A DNA stretch of 64,000 nucleotides from Myxococcales bacterium (lineage in GTDB: Bacteria > Myxococcota_A > Polyangia > Polyangiales > Polyangiaceae): assembly GCA_004193285.1 (NCBI GenBank), contig SECP01000010.1:119086-183085 (forward strand), in the 5' to 3' direction. Positions 1 to 7,155 of the stretch are shown here, piece by piece; the stretch's first letter is position 1; each line of letters starts with the position of its first letter. Both the position numbers and the translations under genes were made by a program. The notes below the pieces were generated by a model. It did no database searches, had not been told where the DNA came from, and saw nothing but the letters and a program-made list of their open reading frames with translations.

Positions 1-1
1 G

Positions 2-580
2 GCTCTGTACGAGGCGGGGGTGGACTTCGTACCCCACGCGTTGGATTTGCGAAAGCCGCGCGGCCCGGAGTACTTGGCGCTCAACCCACTCGGCAAGGTG
101 CCAACCCTCATCGACGGCGAGGCCCAGCTTTGGGAGTCGAACGCCATCAACTGGTACGTGGCGGAGAAATACGCGCCGCACCTCTTGCCCGCGAGCGCAG
201 AGGGGCGCGCGGCCGTGCTGCGCTGGGCATTCTTTCAAGCCTCACACGTTTCACCAGCAGCCACCGCCGTGCACCGCTCGATCAATCCCGCTCACGTCCG
301 ATACCTGGGGCAGCACACGAACGCTCAGGAGGCAGAGCAAGGCAGGCAGGAGCTAGCCCGCTTCCTACCGGTGCTCGAGAGCGCGCTCATGCACTCGGAC
401 TGGCTCGTCCAGCAATACTCGCTCGCAGATATTGCGTACGCACCGCACCTCGGCTTCCTCGTCCAATACGGGTTCGACTTCCCGAACACTCCGAGAGTCA
501 AAGCCTGGCTCGAACGGCTCCGGCAGCGACCAGCTTGGCTCAAGACAGAGGCCTTGGTCTTCGACGGTTACGCGGAATAG
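2..580 (+). CDS. Glutathione S-transferase, 5'-truncated by window edge
   Basis: The frame is open from base 2, so the true start lies outside the window; the GTG at 20 is internal. The visible start matches the thioredoxin-fold N-terminal domain of GSTs: after a short beta-alpha stretch come the cis-proline motif KVPTLIDG and the ES segment that binds the gamma-glutamyl part of glutathione (QLWESNAINWY). An all-helical C-terminal domain follows with the typical SLADIAYAPHLGF segment. About 193 residues are visible, so only some 10 are missing from a usual 200-residue GST. Expected role is cytosolic glutathione conjugation or a related thiol transfer; the substrate cannot be told. The next gene on the same strand starts 185 bp downstream. 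Confidence 0.85.
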   Translation, partial: ALYEAGVDFVPHALDLRKPRGPEYLALNPLGKVPTLIDGEAQLWESNAINWYVAEKYAPHLLPASAEGRAAVLRWAFFQASHVSPAATAVHRSINPAHVRYLGQHTNAQEAEQGRQELARFLPVLESALMHSDWLVQQYSLADIAYAPHLGFLVQYGFDFPNTPRVKAWLERLRQRPAWLKTEALVFDGYAE

Positions 581-765
581 GGCAGGGGGCTGCCTCGCTG
601 CAGCTCGCTTGCACAAGGGTTTTGCGCCGAAACCGGGTGCAAACGTGTCGTCTTCTGCGACGACTCGAGGAGGTCGGCGTGTGCAAGCCGCGATGGTGGC
701 GATGGACGACCGAGCCGTCGCTGGCCCCGTGGAGCTCGGCGCCGCTACACTCCGCGCGAGAAATC

Positions 766-1839
766 ATGATGACGGACATCGACCCGGTGGCGAGAGTGCG
801 GGGGTGCCTGCTGGGCGGCGCCGTTGGCGACGCGCTGGGGGCTCCGGTCGAATTCATGTCGACGGCGGAGCTCCGGGCCGCGTTTGGCGCCGACGGAATT
901 CAGGAATTTGCACCGGCCTATGGGCGCCGGGGAGCGCTCACCGATGACACACAGATGACGTTGTTCACCGCGGAGGGCATCATCCGCGCCCAGCTTCGGC
1001 TTGAAGGGAAAGGCATCTGCCACGTGCCGAGCGTGATTCACCACGCACTGCTGCGTTGGCTCTACACGCAGGGAGAAAGGAGCGCGGCACTGCCGGCAGA
1101 GCCCGACGGTTGGTTGATCACGCACGAGGCCCTGTTCGCTCGGCGCGCTCCGGGCATGACCTGCCTTTCCGCCCTGCGCGCGTCGAAGAATTTCGGCGAC
1201 CAGGCGCGCAATGACAGCAAGGGCTGCGGGGCAATCATGCGAATCGCGCCGCTTGGGTTGTTCGTGAGCCTCACTCCCGGCGCATCGGGGGCACCGCCGC
1301 GCACCTACGAGCTTGCGTGCGAGTCAGCGAAAACCACCCACGCGCACCGCGAAAGCACCCTTTCATCGGGCTTCTTCGCCCTCGTGGTGGCGCACTTGAT
1401 GCAGCAGGCCTCGCTCGTCGAGGCTATCGAGGCCTCACGAGTCCCGCTACAAACCGAGCGCGGCGCGGACCTCGTCATCTCGGTGATCGATCGAGCGGTG
1501 AGTCTCGCGAGCTCGAGCGCCCCATCGACGCCCGAGCTCGTGGAGTCCCTGGGCGGCGGCTGGGTCGCCGAGGAGGCGCTGGCCATCTCACTCTTCTGTG
1601 CTCTCCGAGCCGAGAGCTTCGAGCACGGCGTGCGCCTGGCCGTGAATCACGGCGGGGACTCGGACTCCACCGGCAGCCTAACTGGCCAACTGCTCGGCAC
1701 GCTAGGGGGCGACTCCGTCGTGCCGCAGCGCTGGCTCGACGAGCTCGAGCTTAGGGATGTCATCGAAACAGTAGCGACCGACCTGGTCACGGCGACTGGC
1801 GACACCGCAAGTCTAGAGAGTCGGTACCCCGGCTGGTAG
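766..1839 (+). CDS. ADP-ribosylglycohydrolase family protein (DraG-like)
   Basis: A 357-residue protein of the Mg-dependent ADP-ribosyl hydrolase fold, which removes ADP-ribose from proteins or small molecules. The N-terminus has GCLLGGAVGDALGAPVE, followed by the metal-binding TDDTQMTL. GCGAIMRIAPLG is in the middle, and the C-terminal metal motif NHGGDSDSTGS is complete, so the enzyme should be active. The frame is open far upstream, but the family N-terminus (VRGCLLGGAVGDA) begins just after the ATG pair at 766 and 769, so I start there. Length is normal for the family. No ADP-ribosyltransferase partner is visible. The natural substrate is unknown. Confidence 0.87.
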   Translation: MMTDIDPVARVRGCLLGGAVGDALGAPVEFMSTAELRAAFGADGIQEFAPAYGRRGALTDDTQMTLFTAEGIIRAQLRLEGKGICHVPSVIHHALLRWLYTQGERSAALPAEPDGWLITHEALFARRAPGMTCLSALRASKNFGDQARNDSKGCGAIMRIAPLGLFVSLTPGASGAPPRTYELACESAKTTHAHRESTLSSGFFALVVAHLMQQASLVEAIEASRVPLQTERGADLVISVIDRAVSLASSSAPSTPELVESLGGGWVAEEALAISLFCALRAESFEHGVRLAVNHGGDSDSTGSLTGQLLGTLGGDSVVPQRWLDELELRDVIETVATDLVTATGDTASLESRYPGW

Positions 1840-2156
1840 CGATCAGCGTAGCGCCCAGCGCCCCCGCTATGGTCCTCCACCTCAGCGCGCGAGCTACCAC
1901 TTCGAGCGAGAACCCGGGCACGTAGCGCCGCCCACCGAAACGCTCGGGTGGAATCGGATCGGATCCGCCGCCTCGCACCGCCGAGGATAGAGTCACGCCG
2001 TCACCACGAAGAGGAGCAATCCAGCCGCCCGCATGACCCGAGCGCAGCTCGCTCTGGCCGCCGCGGCCGCGCAAGATCGTCTAACCGGTTGCGGCCCCAA
2101 CCAGCTCGCAGCCAGCTGCGCAAGGCCAGCACCCTTGGTACGGGCACGCTATCGCG
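1840..2156. other. Intergenic, no gene seen
   Basis: About 317 bp between the convergent ADP-ribosylglycohydrolase and TetR genes. The short open frames have no family resemblance or ribosome binding site. A transcription terminator is expected here, but I do not see a clear hairpin with a T tract. Confidence 0.5.
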
Positions 2157-2795
2157 TTAGCGGCCGCCATACGGTGTTCCTCGGGCGGCGCGGCGCACGG
2201 GCTCGAGCGCCGCTTTGAGGGTCAGCAGGAACCGCTTGCTCAACGCGGTCCCGCGTTCGCCCTCGCGGTACGCAGCCGTCGCGGCGGTGTGCGCGACGCG
2301 CCACGCCGCGACCATGGCTACGGCGAGGACGTGCGCGGTCGCATCGTTTGCGGGCGCGTGCGCGATCGCCGACTCCACGAGGGCGTTCGTGAGCTCCGTC
2401 TCCATCAGCTCGCGCAGCTCCCGGACTCGCGCGTTCAAGCTCGGGCTCTCGCGAATCGTACCGAAGAAGTGCTCCGTAGCTGGCGTCCATTTCGCGAACG
2501 GGTGGGCGTCGTTGACCAGGCGCCGTGCGAGGGCGAAGAAAGCATCGACCGCGCTCTGCCCCTTGGCTCGTTCGAGAATGGCGCTGCGTACCAGGGCGAG
2601 CGCCTCCTCGTTCCTGTCCAGCAGCAGGTCTTCTTTCCGCGGAAAGTAGTTGAAGACCGTCATCTTCGAGACGTTGGCAGCGGCGGCCACGTCCGCCACG
2701 CTCACCGCGTCGAAGCCCTTCTTCAGGAACAACGCGGTGGCGGCGCTCGAAATTCTTTGCCTTGCTTGAGCCTTCTTGTCCTCACGCAGTCCCAC
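2157..2795 (-). CDS. TetR/AcrR family transcriptional regulator
   Basis: A 212-residue repressor. The N-terminal helix-turn-helix is typical: RISSAATALFLKKGFDAVSV, then ADVAAAANVSKMTVFNYFPRK and EDLL. The C-terminal ligand domain is all-helical with no recognisable ligand signature. The frame is open up to 3005, but that extension is low-complexity and overlaps the divergent gene, so I choose the GTG at 2795 (VGLREDKKAQ), which places the HTH at the usual distance from the start. It is divergent from the FAD monooxygenase at 2879, and the AT-rich gap carries a twin operator. It probably represses itself and the monooxygenase until an aromatic or drug-like ligand binds (inference). Confidence 0.85.
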   Translation of the reverse strand: MGLREDKKAQARQRISSAATALFLKKGFDAVSVADVAAAANVSKMTVFNYFPRKEDLLLDRNEEALALVRSAILERAKGQSAVDAFFALARRLVNDAHPFAKWTPATEHFFGTIRESPSLNARVRELRELMETELTNALVESAIAHAPANDATAHVLAVAMVAAWRVAHTAATAAYREGERGTALSKRFLLTLKAALEPVRRAARGTPYGGR

Positions 2796-2819
2796 GATCT
2801 GCAGCGTATCAAAGAAAAA

Positions 2820-2854
2820 TAGACCGAGTATAAAATAAAAGTAGACTCGGTATA
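2820..2854. promoter_or_regulatory. Twin TetR-type operator in divergent promoter region
   Basis: Two 13-mers of the form TAGACNNNGTATA (2820-2832 and 2842-2854) start 22 bp apart, about two helical turns. Their inner parts also form a perfect 7-bp inverted repeat, ACCGAGT (2823-2829) and ACTCGGT (2845-2851). The block lies in the only AT-rich stretch between the divergent tetR and monooxygenase genes, so it very likely overlaps both promoters. Binding by the adjacent regulator is inference. Confidence 0.7.
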
Positions 2855-2878
2855 ACTTCATGTCAGGCTTCACGGTGT

Positions 2879-4432
2879 ATGGACAGCGTGGTCTACGATG
2901 TGATCGTCGCCGGGGCGGGCCCGGTCGGCTTGTTTCTGGCGGCCGAGCTGCGCCTCGCGCGGCTCTCGGTGCTGGTGCTGGAGCGTGCGGAGGACCCGTG
3001 CTCACCGCTGAAGCGCCTACCGTTCGGCATGCGCGGCCTGTGGGGGCCTAGCGTCGAAGCCTTCTACCGACGCGGTCTCTTGCAAGAGATCGCGTCGCAA
3101 CCGGGCCGCGCTGGCCCCCAAGGTCAGTCAGCCCAAGCCAGCCCAGCATCGCAAACCCCTGGAGCCGAGCGCCGCGGCCCCGCCGGTCACTTTGCCGGCA
3201 TTCAGTTCGACTACAGCAACATCGACTCGTCGCGCTGGCCCTACCGAATCGCGGGACCGTCCGACACCCAACTAGGTGTCGCGATGCAGCACCTCGAGCA
3301 AGTGCTTGCTCTCCGCGCTCTCGCAGCGGGCGTCGAGATCCGGCGTGGTCAGGGCGTCACTGCGTTCGAGTCCTCGCCTGACGAAGTCAGCGTGCAGGCC
3401 GGCGAGCTTCGCTTTCGCGCTCGCGTTCTCGTGGGGTGTGATGGCGGGCGCAGCACCGTGCGGAAGCAGGCGGGCTTCGAGCTCGTCGGCACCGGCCCTG
3501 ATTTTACTGGCTATTCGCTGCAGGTGGACCTTGCCGACCCCTCGCTGTTGCCGATGGGGCGGCACTACACGCCCGCCGGTGTGTTCACCCAGTGGCAACC
3601 AGGCGTGCTCGGCTTGGTCGACTTCGACGGCGGTGCCGCGCACCGCGCAACGCTCACGCTCGGGCACGTGCAAGAGGTCTTGCGCCGGGTGTCCGCCACG
3701 GAGGCGACCGTGACCGCGCTGCACGTCGCCTCGACTTGGACCGACCGCTCCATGCAGGCCACCACCTACCGCAAAGGCCGCGTGCTGCTCGCGGGCGACG
3801 CCGCTCACATTCATTCACCGCTAGGCGGCCAAGGCCTCAACCTCGGCCTCGGCGACGCCATGAATCTAGGCTGGAAGCTGGCTGCTACTCTGCGGGGCGT
3901 CGCGCCGGAAGGCTTGCTGGACACCTACACCGCCGAGCGGCATCCCATCGGCGCGCGCATCCTGGATTGGACGCGAGCCCAGGTCGCGATCATGCGCCCC
4001 AATCCCCACGGTCGCGCCCTCGAGGCCATCATGCGCGACCTCATCGCGACGCGCGACGGCGCCACCTACTTCGCCGAACGCGTTTGGGGCGTATCCCTGC
4101 GCTACGAGCCGGGCGACGGGCATCACCCTCTCGTGGGCCGCAGTTGTCCGGATTTCGAGCTCGACGATGGCAGGAGGCTCGGCAGCCTGCTCCGCGAGGG
4201 CACGGGCGTGCTCCTGGACTTCGCCGGTCGAGGCAAACTCGCCGCGCTCGACGGCCACTGGGGAGACCGCGTCCAATACATCGCTCAAGACGCCAAGGAC
4301 CGCTTGGGCCTCTGCGCCCTGCTCGTGCGCCCGGACGGGTTCGTGGCCTGGGCAAGCGACACCGCCCCCGAGCTCGAAACCGTCACCCAAGCCGCCGCTC
4401 GCTGGTTCACCGCTGGCGCTCGGCGGGAGTAA
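2879..4432 (+). CDS. FAD-dependent aromatic/drug monooxygenase (PHBH-type)
   Basis: A 517-residue class A flavoprotein monooxygenase. Visible parts are an N-terminal Rossmann motif (VIVAGAGPVGLFLAAEL, residues about 8-24), a central substrate domain, the GCDGGRSTVRK motif (DG fingerprint for FAD and NADPH), and the GDAAHIHSPLGGQGLNLG motif for the FAD ribityl chain. A C-terminal thioredoxin-like domain (from about 425) is the kind found in phenol hydroxylase and rifampicin/tetracycline monooxygenases. It would hydroxylate an aromatic substrate with NAD(P)H and oxygen. The divergent TetR gene suggests induction by the substrate. Antibiotic inactivation or aromatic catabolism are both possible; no other pathway genes are adjacent. 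Confidence 0.85.
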   Translation: MDSVVYDVIVAGAGPVGLFLAAELRLARLSVLVLERAEDPCSPLKRLPFGMRGLWGPSVEAFYRRGLLQEIASQPGRAGPQGQSAQASPASQTPGAERRGPAGHFAGIQFDYSNIDSSRWPYRIAGPSDTQLGVAMQHLEQVLALRALAAGVEIRRGQGVTAFESSPDEVSVQAGELRFRARVLVGCDGGRSTVRKQAGFELVGTGPDFTGYSLQVDLADPSLLPMGRHYTPAGVFTQWQPGVLGLVDFDGGAAHRATLTLGHVQEVLRRVSATEATVTALHVASTWTDRSMQATTYRKGRVLLAGDAAHIHSPLGGQGLNLGLGDAMNLGWKLAATLRGVAPEGLLDTYTAERHPIGARILDWTRAQVAIMRPNPHGRALEAIMRDLIATRDGATYFAERVWGVSLRYEPGDGHHPLVGRSCPDFELDDGRRLGSLLREGTGVLLDFAGRGKLAALDGHWGDRVQYIAQDAKDRLGLCALLVRPDGFVAWASDTAPELETVTQAAARWFTAGARRE

Positions 4433-4568
4433 CTCCCCGGCTCGCTTTCTCTTGGCGCACCCGACTCGGCTCCGTTCGCCGCGAGAATCGGACCAGATCG
4501 CGACGCTCCCGCCAGCTCGATAGTAAGTTGTTCATAGTCGTCTGCCTTGGGCGGCGCCGTTGTGGCGA

Positions 4569-4592
4569 GTGTTTACGCTCGGACGTAAGCAC
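4569..4592. promoter_or_regulatory. Dyad GTGTTTAC-N8-GTAAGCAC upstream of luxR gene
   Basis: Imperfect inverted repeat centred 78 bp before the LuxR-type gene. The same half-sites (GTGTTTAC and GTAAGC) recur at 5525-5548, 50-75 bp before the mini-ORF/tyrosinase operon, with a 10-bp instead of 8-bp spacer. The pairing suggests one regulator, most simply the LuxR protein, acts at both promoters. Confidence 0.5.
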
Positions 4593-4658
4593 CTGGGCGC
4601 AGTGGGAGGGTTTCGAGCAGCTAGGGGTGAGGTGGCATAGCAGGCTATAAAGCTCCAG

Positions 4659-5477
4659 ATGTGGAACTTCCCCAGCGCCGAGCAGGTCCTGAGCGTGATG
4701 CGTGCCGCTCACGATCGGAAGCCCACCGTCGAGCTGTGGTTGAGCGGCCTCGTCGAGGCTATGGCGGCCAACTTCAATCAGGGGGCCGGTGTGGAGGGCG
4801 TGCTCTACGATCTGTCGGCTTCCCCGCAAATAAAGGTCGAGTCCATCTTCGCCTCGGGTGTGCCCGTGACTTGGAAGGCTGCAGGCCTCGAAATGCATCA
4901 GTGCGCGCCCTTCTCGGAGCTGCTGACCGAGATCTATCGCTCTCAACGTAGCGGCACGCTGGCAGAGCTCACGTCGGATGCCGATGCATTCGCCCCGATG
5001 CGTTCGATGTTGTACGAGAAGCACGCCGTCGCGAGCCAGATCCTCGTCAACGGCAGCGACAATTCAGGCAAAGGCTGCTGCTTTCATCTGCTCTCCAGAT
5101 TTCCGCTTTCGATTTCGGAACAACTTCGCTGGTTGCTCAACGAGCTCGGCGCTGAGTTTGCAAAGGCTTATCGCACCCGGCGTTTGCTCGACGAGAGGGT
5201 GCGCGCGCGTGAGTCGGGGGCGCGGTCGCCGGCAGCGCTATCGGAACGCGAGCACGAGGTCGTATCGCTAGCTGCACGTGGCCTCTCGAACAAGGTGATC
5301 GCTAGCGAGCTGGGCGTTGCCTTCTCGACGGTGCGAGTGCTGATGGCGCGCGCATGCAGCAAGCTGGGCGTTGCCTCACGCAGCGATCTCGTGTCCCAGG
5401 GAGGCGCGCACTACTACGACCGCTGTGGTGGAAGACGAAGCGTGTCCGTACGAGGCGACGCGGTGAAGCGGCGCTAG
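4659..5477 (+). CDS. LuxR-type transcriptional regulator
   Basis: A 272-residue protein with a C-terminal LuxR/NarL helix-turn-helix (about residues 193-255): LSEREHEVVSLAARGLSNKV, then IASELGVAFSTVRVLMARAC and the closing SKLGVASRSDLV. The first 180 residues do not resemble a response-regulator receiver (no DD or central Asp-Lys set) or the acyl-homoserine-lactone domain, so the signal is unknown. It contains scattered cysteines, including a CC pair near residue 145. The gene lies 124 bp before the Cys-peptide/tyrosinase/ATP-grasp operon on the same strand. Matching dyads precede both units, so it is the likely local activator. Confidence 0.8.
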   Translation: MWNFPSAEQVLSVMRAAHDRKPTVELWLSGLVEAMAANFNQGAGVEGVLYDLSASPQIKVESIFASGVPVTWKAAGLEMHQCAPFSELLTEIYRSQRSGTLAELTSDADAFAPMRSMLYEKHAVASQILVNGSDNSGKGCCFHLLSRFPLSISEQLRWLLNELGAEFAKAYRTRRLLDERVRARESGARSPAALSEREHEVVSLAARGLSNKVIASELGVAFSTVRVLMARACSKLGVASRSDLVSQGGAHYYDRCGGRRSVSVRGDAVKRR

Positions 5478-5524
5478 GGCTAACCACCACCGAGTAACAA
5501 GCTCCGGAAGTGGCGCGGTCACCG

Positions 5525-5548
5525 GTGTTTACGAGCGACGATGTAAGC
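5525..5548. promoter_or_regulatory. Dyad GTGTTTAC-N10-GTAAGC before the tyrosinase/ATP-grasp operon
   Basis: Second copy of the half-sites seen at 4569-4592. It ends 52 bp before the ATG of the mini-ORF at 5601, a position fitting an activator site next to a promoter. Spacer length differs by 2 bp from the other copy, so a shared protein would have to tolerate this. Confidence 0.5.
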
Positions 5549-5600
5549 CCGATGAAGCTGGCCCTGCACGCGCTAAACGTGCTTTCTTGAAGAGGTCATA

Positions 5601-5693
5601 ATGAACCAAGCCTGCGCCGCGTCGGTCGACGTGTGCACGGGCAACAAGGAGGTGCAGCTATGCTTATTCCCAACTTCCCGGCCGATCTGCTGA
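5601..5693 (+). CDS. Candidate 30-residue Cys-containing peptide (possible RiPP precursor or leader)
   Basis: An ORF of 30 codons with a strong Shine-Dalgarno (GAAGAGG, spacing 5-6) before ATG 5601. It has four cysteines at positions 5, 12, 21 and 30; the last residue is Cys. It ends 34 bp inside the tyrosinase-like gene in another frame, so translation of the two is probably coupled. It is the first ORF after the putative activator site. It could be the substrate of the downstream copper oxidase and ATP-grasp enzymes, a regulatory upstream ORF, or chance. Nothing in its sequence matches a precursor family I know, and part of it is constrained by the overlapping gene and its ribosome binding site. 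Confidence 0.4.
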   Translation: MNQACAASVDVCTGNKEVQLCLFPTSRPIC

Positions 5694-6481
5694 ATCAACA
5701 TCATCAGTGGCACCAGCCGGGCGCTCATGGGCCCATCCCGCTCCGTCTTCATCCGATGGGCTCGAAAGGCGGCGGTATCGAATTTTTGCTGTTTCATCGC
5801 GATTTCATTGCTCAAGCAATGTCCTGGTACAACGTCACTCAATTCGAGGAGTCGCCGTTCGCCAACGCAGCGAAGAAAGCGGCGCTCGTGGCACCGTGGA
5901 CCAGCGTTCCTCCGGAAATGACACAGATTGAAGGGTGGAGTGCGTGGACAGCGGACGCGGTGCGTCTCGATGCCGGAGCGCCCAACTTTGACAGCGACGA
6001 CGACCTTGGTTTCTTCATCGAGTCAGGCATTCACAATAACTTCCTGCATGGCGCCGCCGCGCTCGCCTTCAACGACCCCTCGGTGCGCGACTTTCACTCC
6101 CCCTTGAGTACCTATTTCTACAAGATCCACGGGTTGGTTCAGCATTGGTGGAGCTCCTGGCAGCGACGCAACCTCGTTCACCGCGACAAAAAGGGTCCGA
6201 AGCTTTACCTGAGGGATCTCCTGTTCCACGACAGCGTCGACCCCGATCGCGAGGTCCCACGCTTAGCGGTCCCTTTCGAGCTTCCTAAGAGGTTCAGAGA
6301 TCTGACTCATCGGGAGGTGCTCGGCCTTGACCCGCACCGGGCCCAGTCGCTCGCGGCCCGGGTGGATAGGTTGGAGGTATTGACGTTTCCGATGCGTGCC
6401 ACGTTCATCGAGGCGAATGAGAGACCAACGCTGGGCGATGAAGTTCTTCATGGCATAGAGCACCTCAAACCGGTTCGATAA
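5660..6481 (+). CDS. Type-3 copper (tyrosinase-like) protein, small form
   Basis: 273 residues from ATG 5660, chosen because AAGGAGG sits 7 bp upstream; an in-frame GTG at 5633 lacks such a site. The CuA half is visible as HHQWH (H14, H15, H18) and FLLFHRD (H46). The CuB half is HNNFLHG (H125, H130), then SPLSTYFYKIHGLVQHWW with H157. This is the order and spacing of a dinuclear copper centre. There is no signal peptide, so it should act in the cytoplasm, unlike the secreted relative at 11926-13689 that shares the HH-x-QWH signature. The stop overlaps the next start by one base (TAATG). Likely activity is oxygen-dependent hydroxylation or oxidation; the substrate is unknown. Confidence 0.72.
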   Translation: MLIPNFPADLLNQHHQWHQPGAHGPIPLRLHPMGSKGGGIEFLLFHRDFIAQAMSWYNVTQFEESPFANAAKKAALVAPWTSVPPEMTQIEGWSAWTADAVRLDAGAPNFDSDDDLGFFIESGIHNNFLHGAAALAFNDPSVRDFHSPLSTYFYKIHGLVQHWWSSWQRRNLVHRDKKGPKLYLRDLLFHDSVDPDREVPRLAVPFELPKRFRDLTHREVLGLDPHRAQSLAARVDRLEVLTFPMRATFIEANERPTLGDEVLHGIEHLKPVR

Positions 6482-7155
6482 TGCTGCTCGTGCTAGCAAG
6501 TCGCAGAGACGAAGAAGCTGCCAGTTATGTAGAACGGTGGGCGCATTCGGACGCCGTCCTCATGACTCCCGCTGACTTGTCAAAGTCGGGTTGGGTTCTG
6601 TGTGCCGACGCCTCCCGCGGATCCTTCGTGGCGGGTGGCTGCACCTACAGCTCGGCCATGGTGTCGAGTGTGCTTGTGCGATTGCCAGAAGTGCATAACT
6701 ATGAGCTGCCGGATATCACCGAGAGGGACAGAAGCTACGCCGCCGCAGAAATGACTGCCTTCATCATGGCGTGGCTCGCTGCGTTGCCGTGCTTAGTAGT
6801 CAACCGATCGGCGTTGACTCGTCTGGTCGAGCCACAGTGGCGACTCGCAAAATGGGTTGTAGAGGCGGAGCGCGCAGGCATACCCACCATCGAGGCCATC
6901 GAGACCGCTTCGAGCGGCACGGAGGCTGCCCGAAGGCTCCGCTGGATGCCGGTCCTTCGAGGCCGAGCGCTAGACGCGTGGCGGGCAGAACATCGGGACT
7001 ATGCCAAGAACATCGCGGACCGCACCGGCCTCGACTTGTTTGCTCTCGGCTTCGAAGTTGACGCCCCGGGGCGGTTGGCCGCGGTCGATCAATTCCCACC
7101 AATCTTGGAGGAGCCCTTGCTAAGCGCACTGTCCGCAGTCCTGGTGCCCCCGTGA
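6481..7155 (+). CDS. Degenerate ATP-grasp-like protein (N- and C-terminal parts only)
   Basis: 224 residues. The first 110 resemble the pre-ATP-grasp part of RimK/MvdD-type ligases: a VLVRLPE strand, an acidic helix ending in a VVNRSALTRLVEPQWRLAKW segment, then an AERAGIPT turn. The next part, where the ATP-binding central domain should be, is only about 40 residues. The tail GLDLFALGFEVD resembles the end of an ATP-grasp core, but the metal-binding Glu and Asn (E-x-N-P in the neighbour) are replaced. It is therefore probably catalytically dead, acting as a partner or recognition subunit of the intact ligase next to it. It overlaps its neighbours by 1 and 4 bp. Assignment rests on pattern only. 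Confidence 0.55.
   Translation: MLLVLASRRDEEAASYVERWAHSDAVLMTPADLSKSGWVLCADASRGSFVAGGCTYSSAMVSSVLVRLPEVHNYELPDITERDRSYAAAEMTAFIMAWLAALPCLVVNRSALTRLVEPQWRLAKWVVEAERAGIPTIEAIETASSGTEAARRLRWMPVLRGRALDAWRAEHRDYAKNIADRTGLDLFALGFEVDAPGRLAAVDQFPPILEEPLLSALSAVLVPP

Noticed and set aside
130..765. N-terminal extension of the ADP-ribosylglycohydrolase frame
   Set aside because: Arg-rich stretch overlapping the GST gene; the family N-terminus starts right after the ATG at 766.
2796..3005. Long N-terminal extension of the TetR frame
   Set aside because: Overlaps the operator region and the divergent gene; Pro/Arg-rich and absent from TetR proteins.
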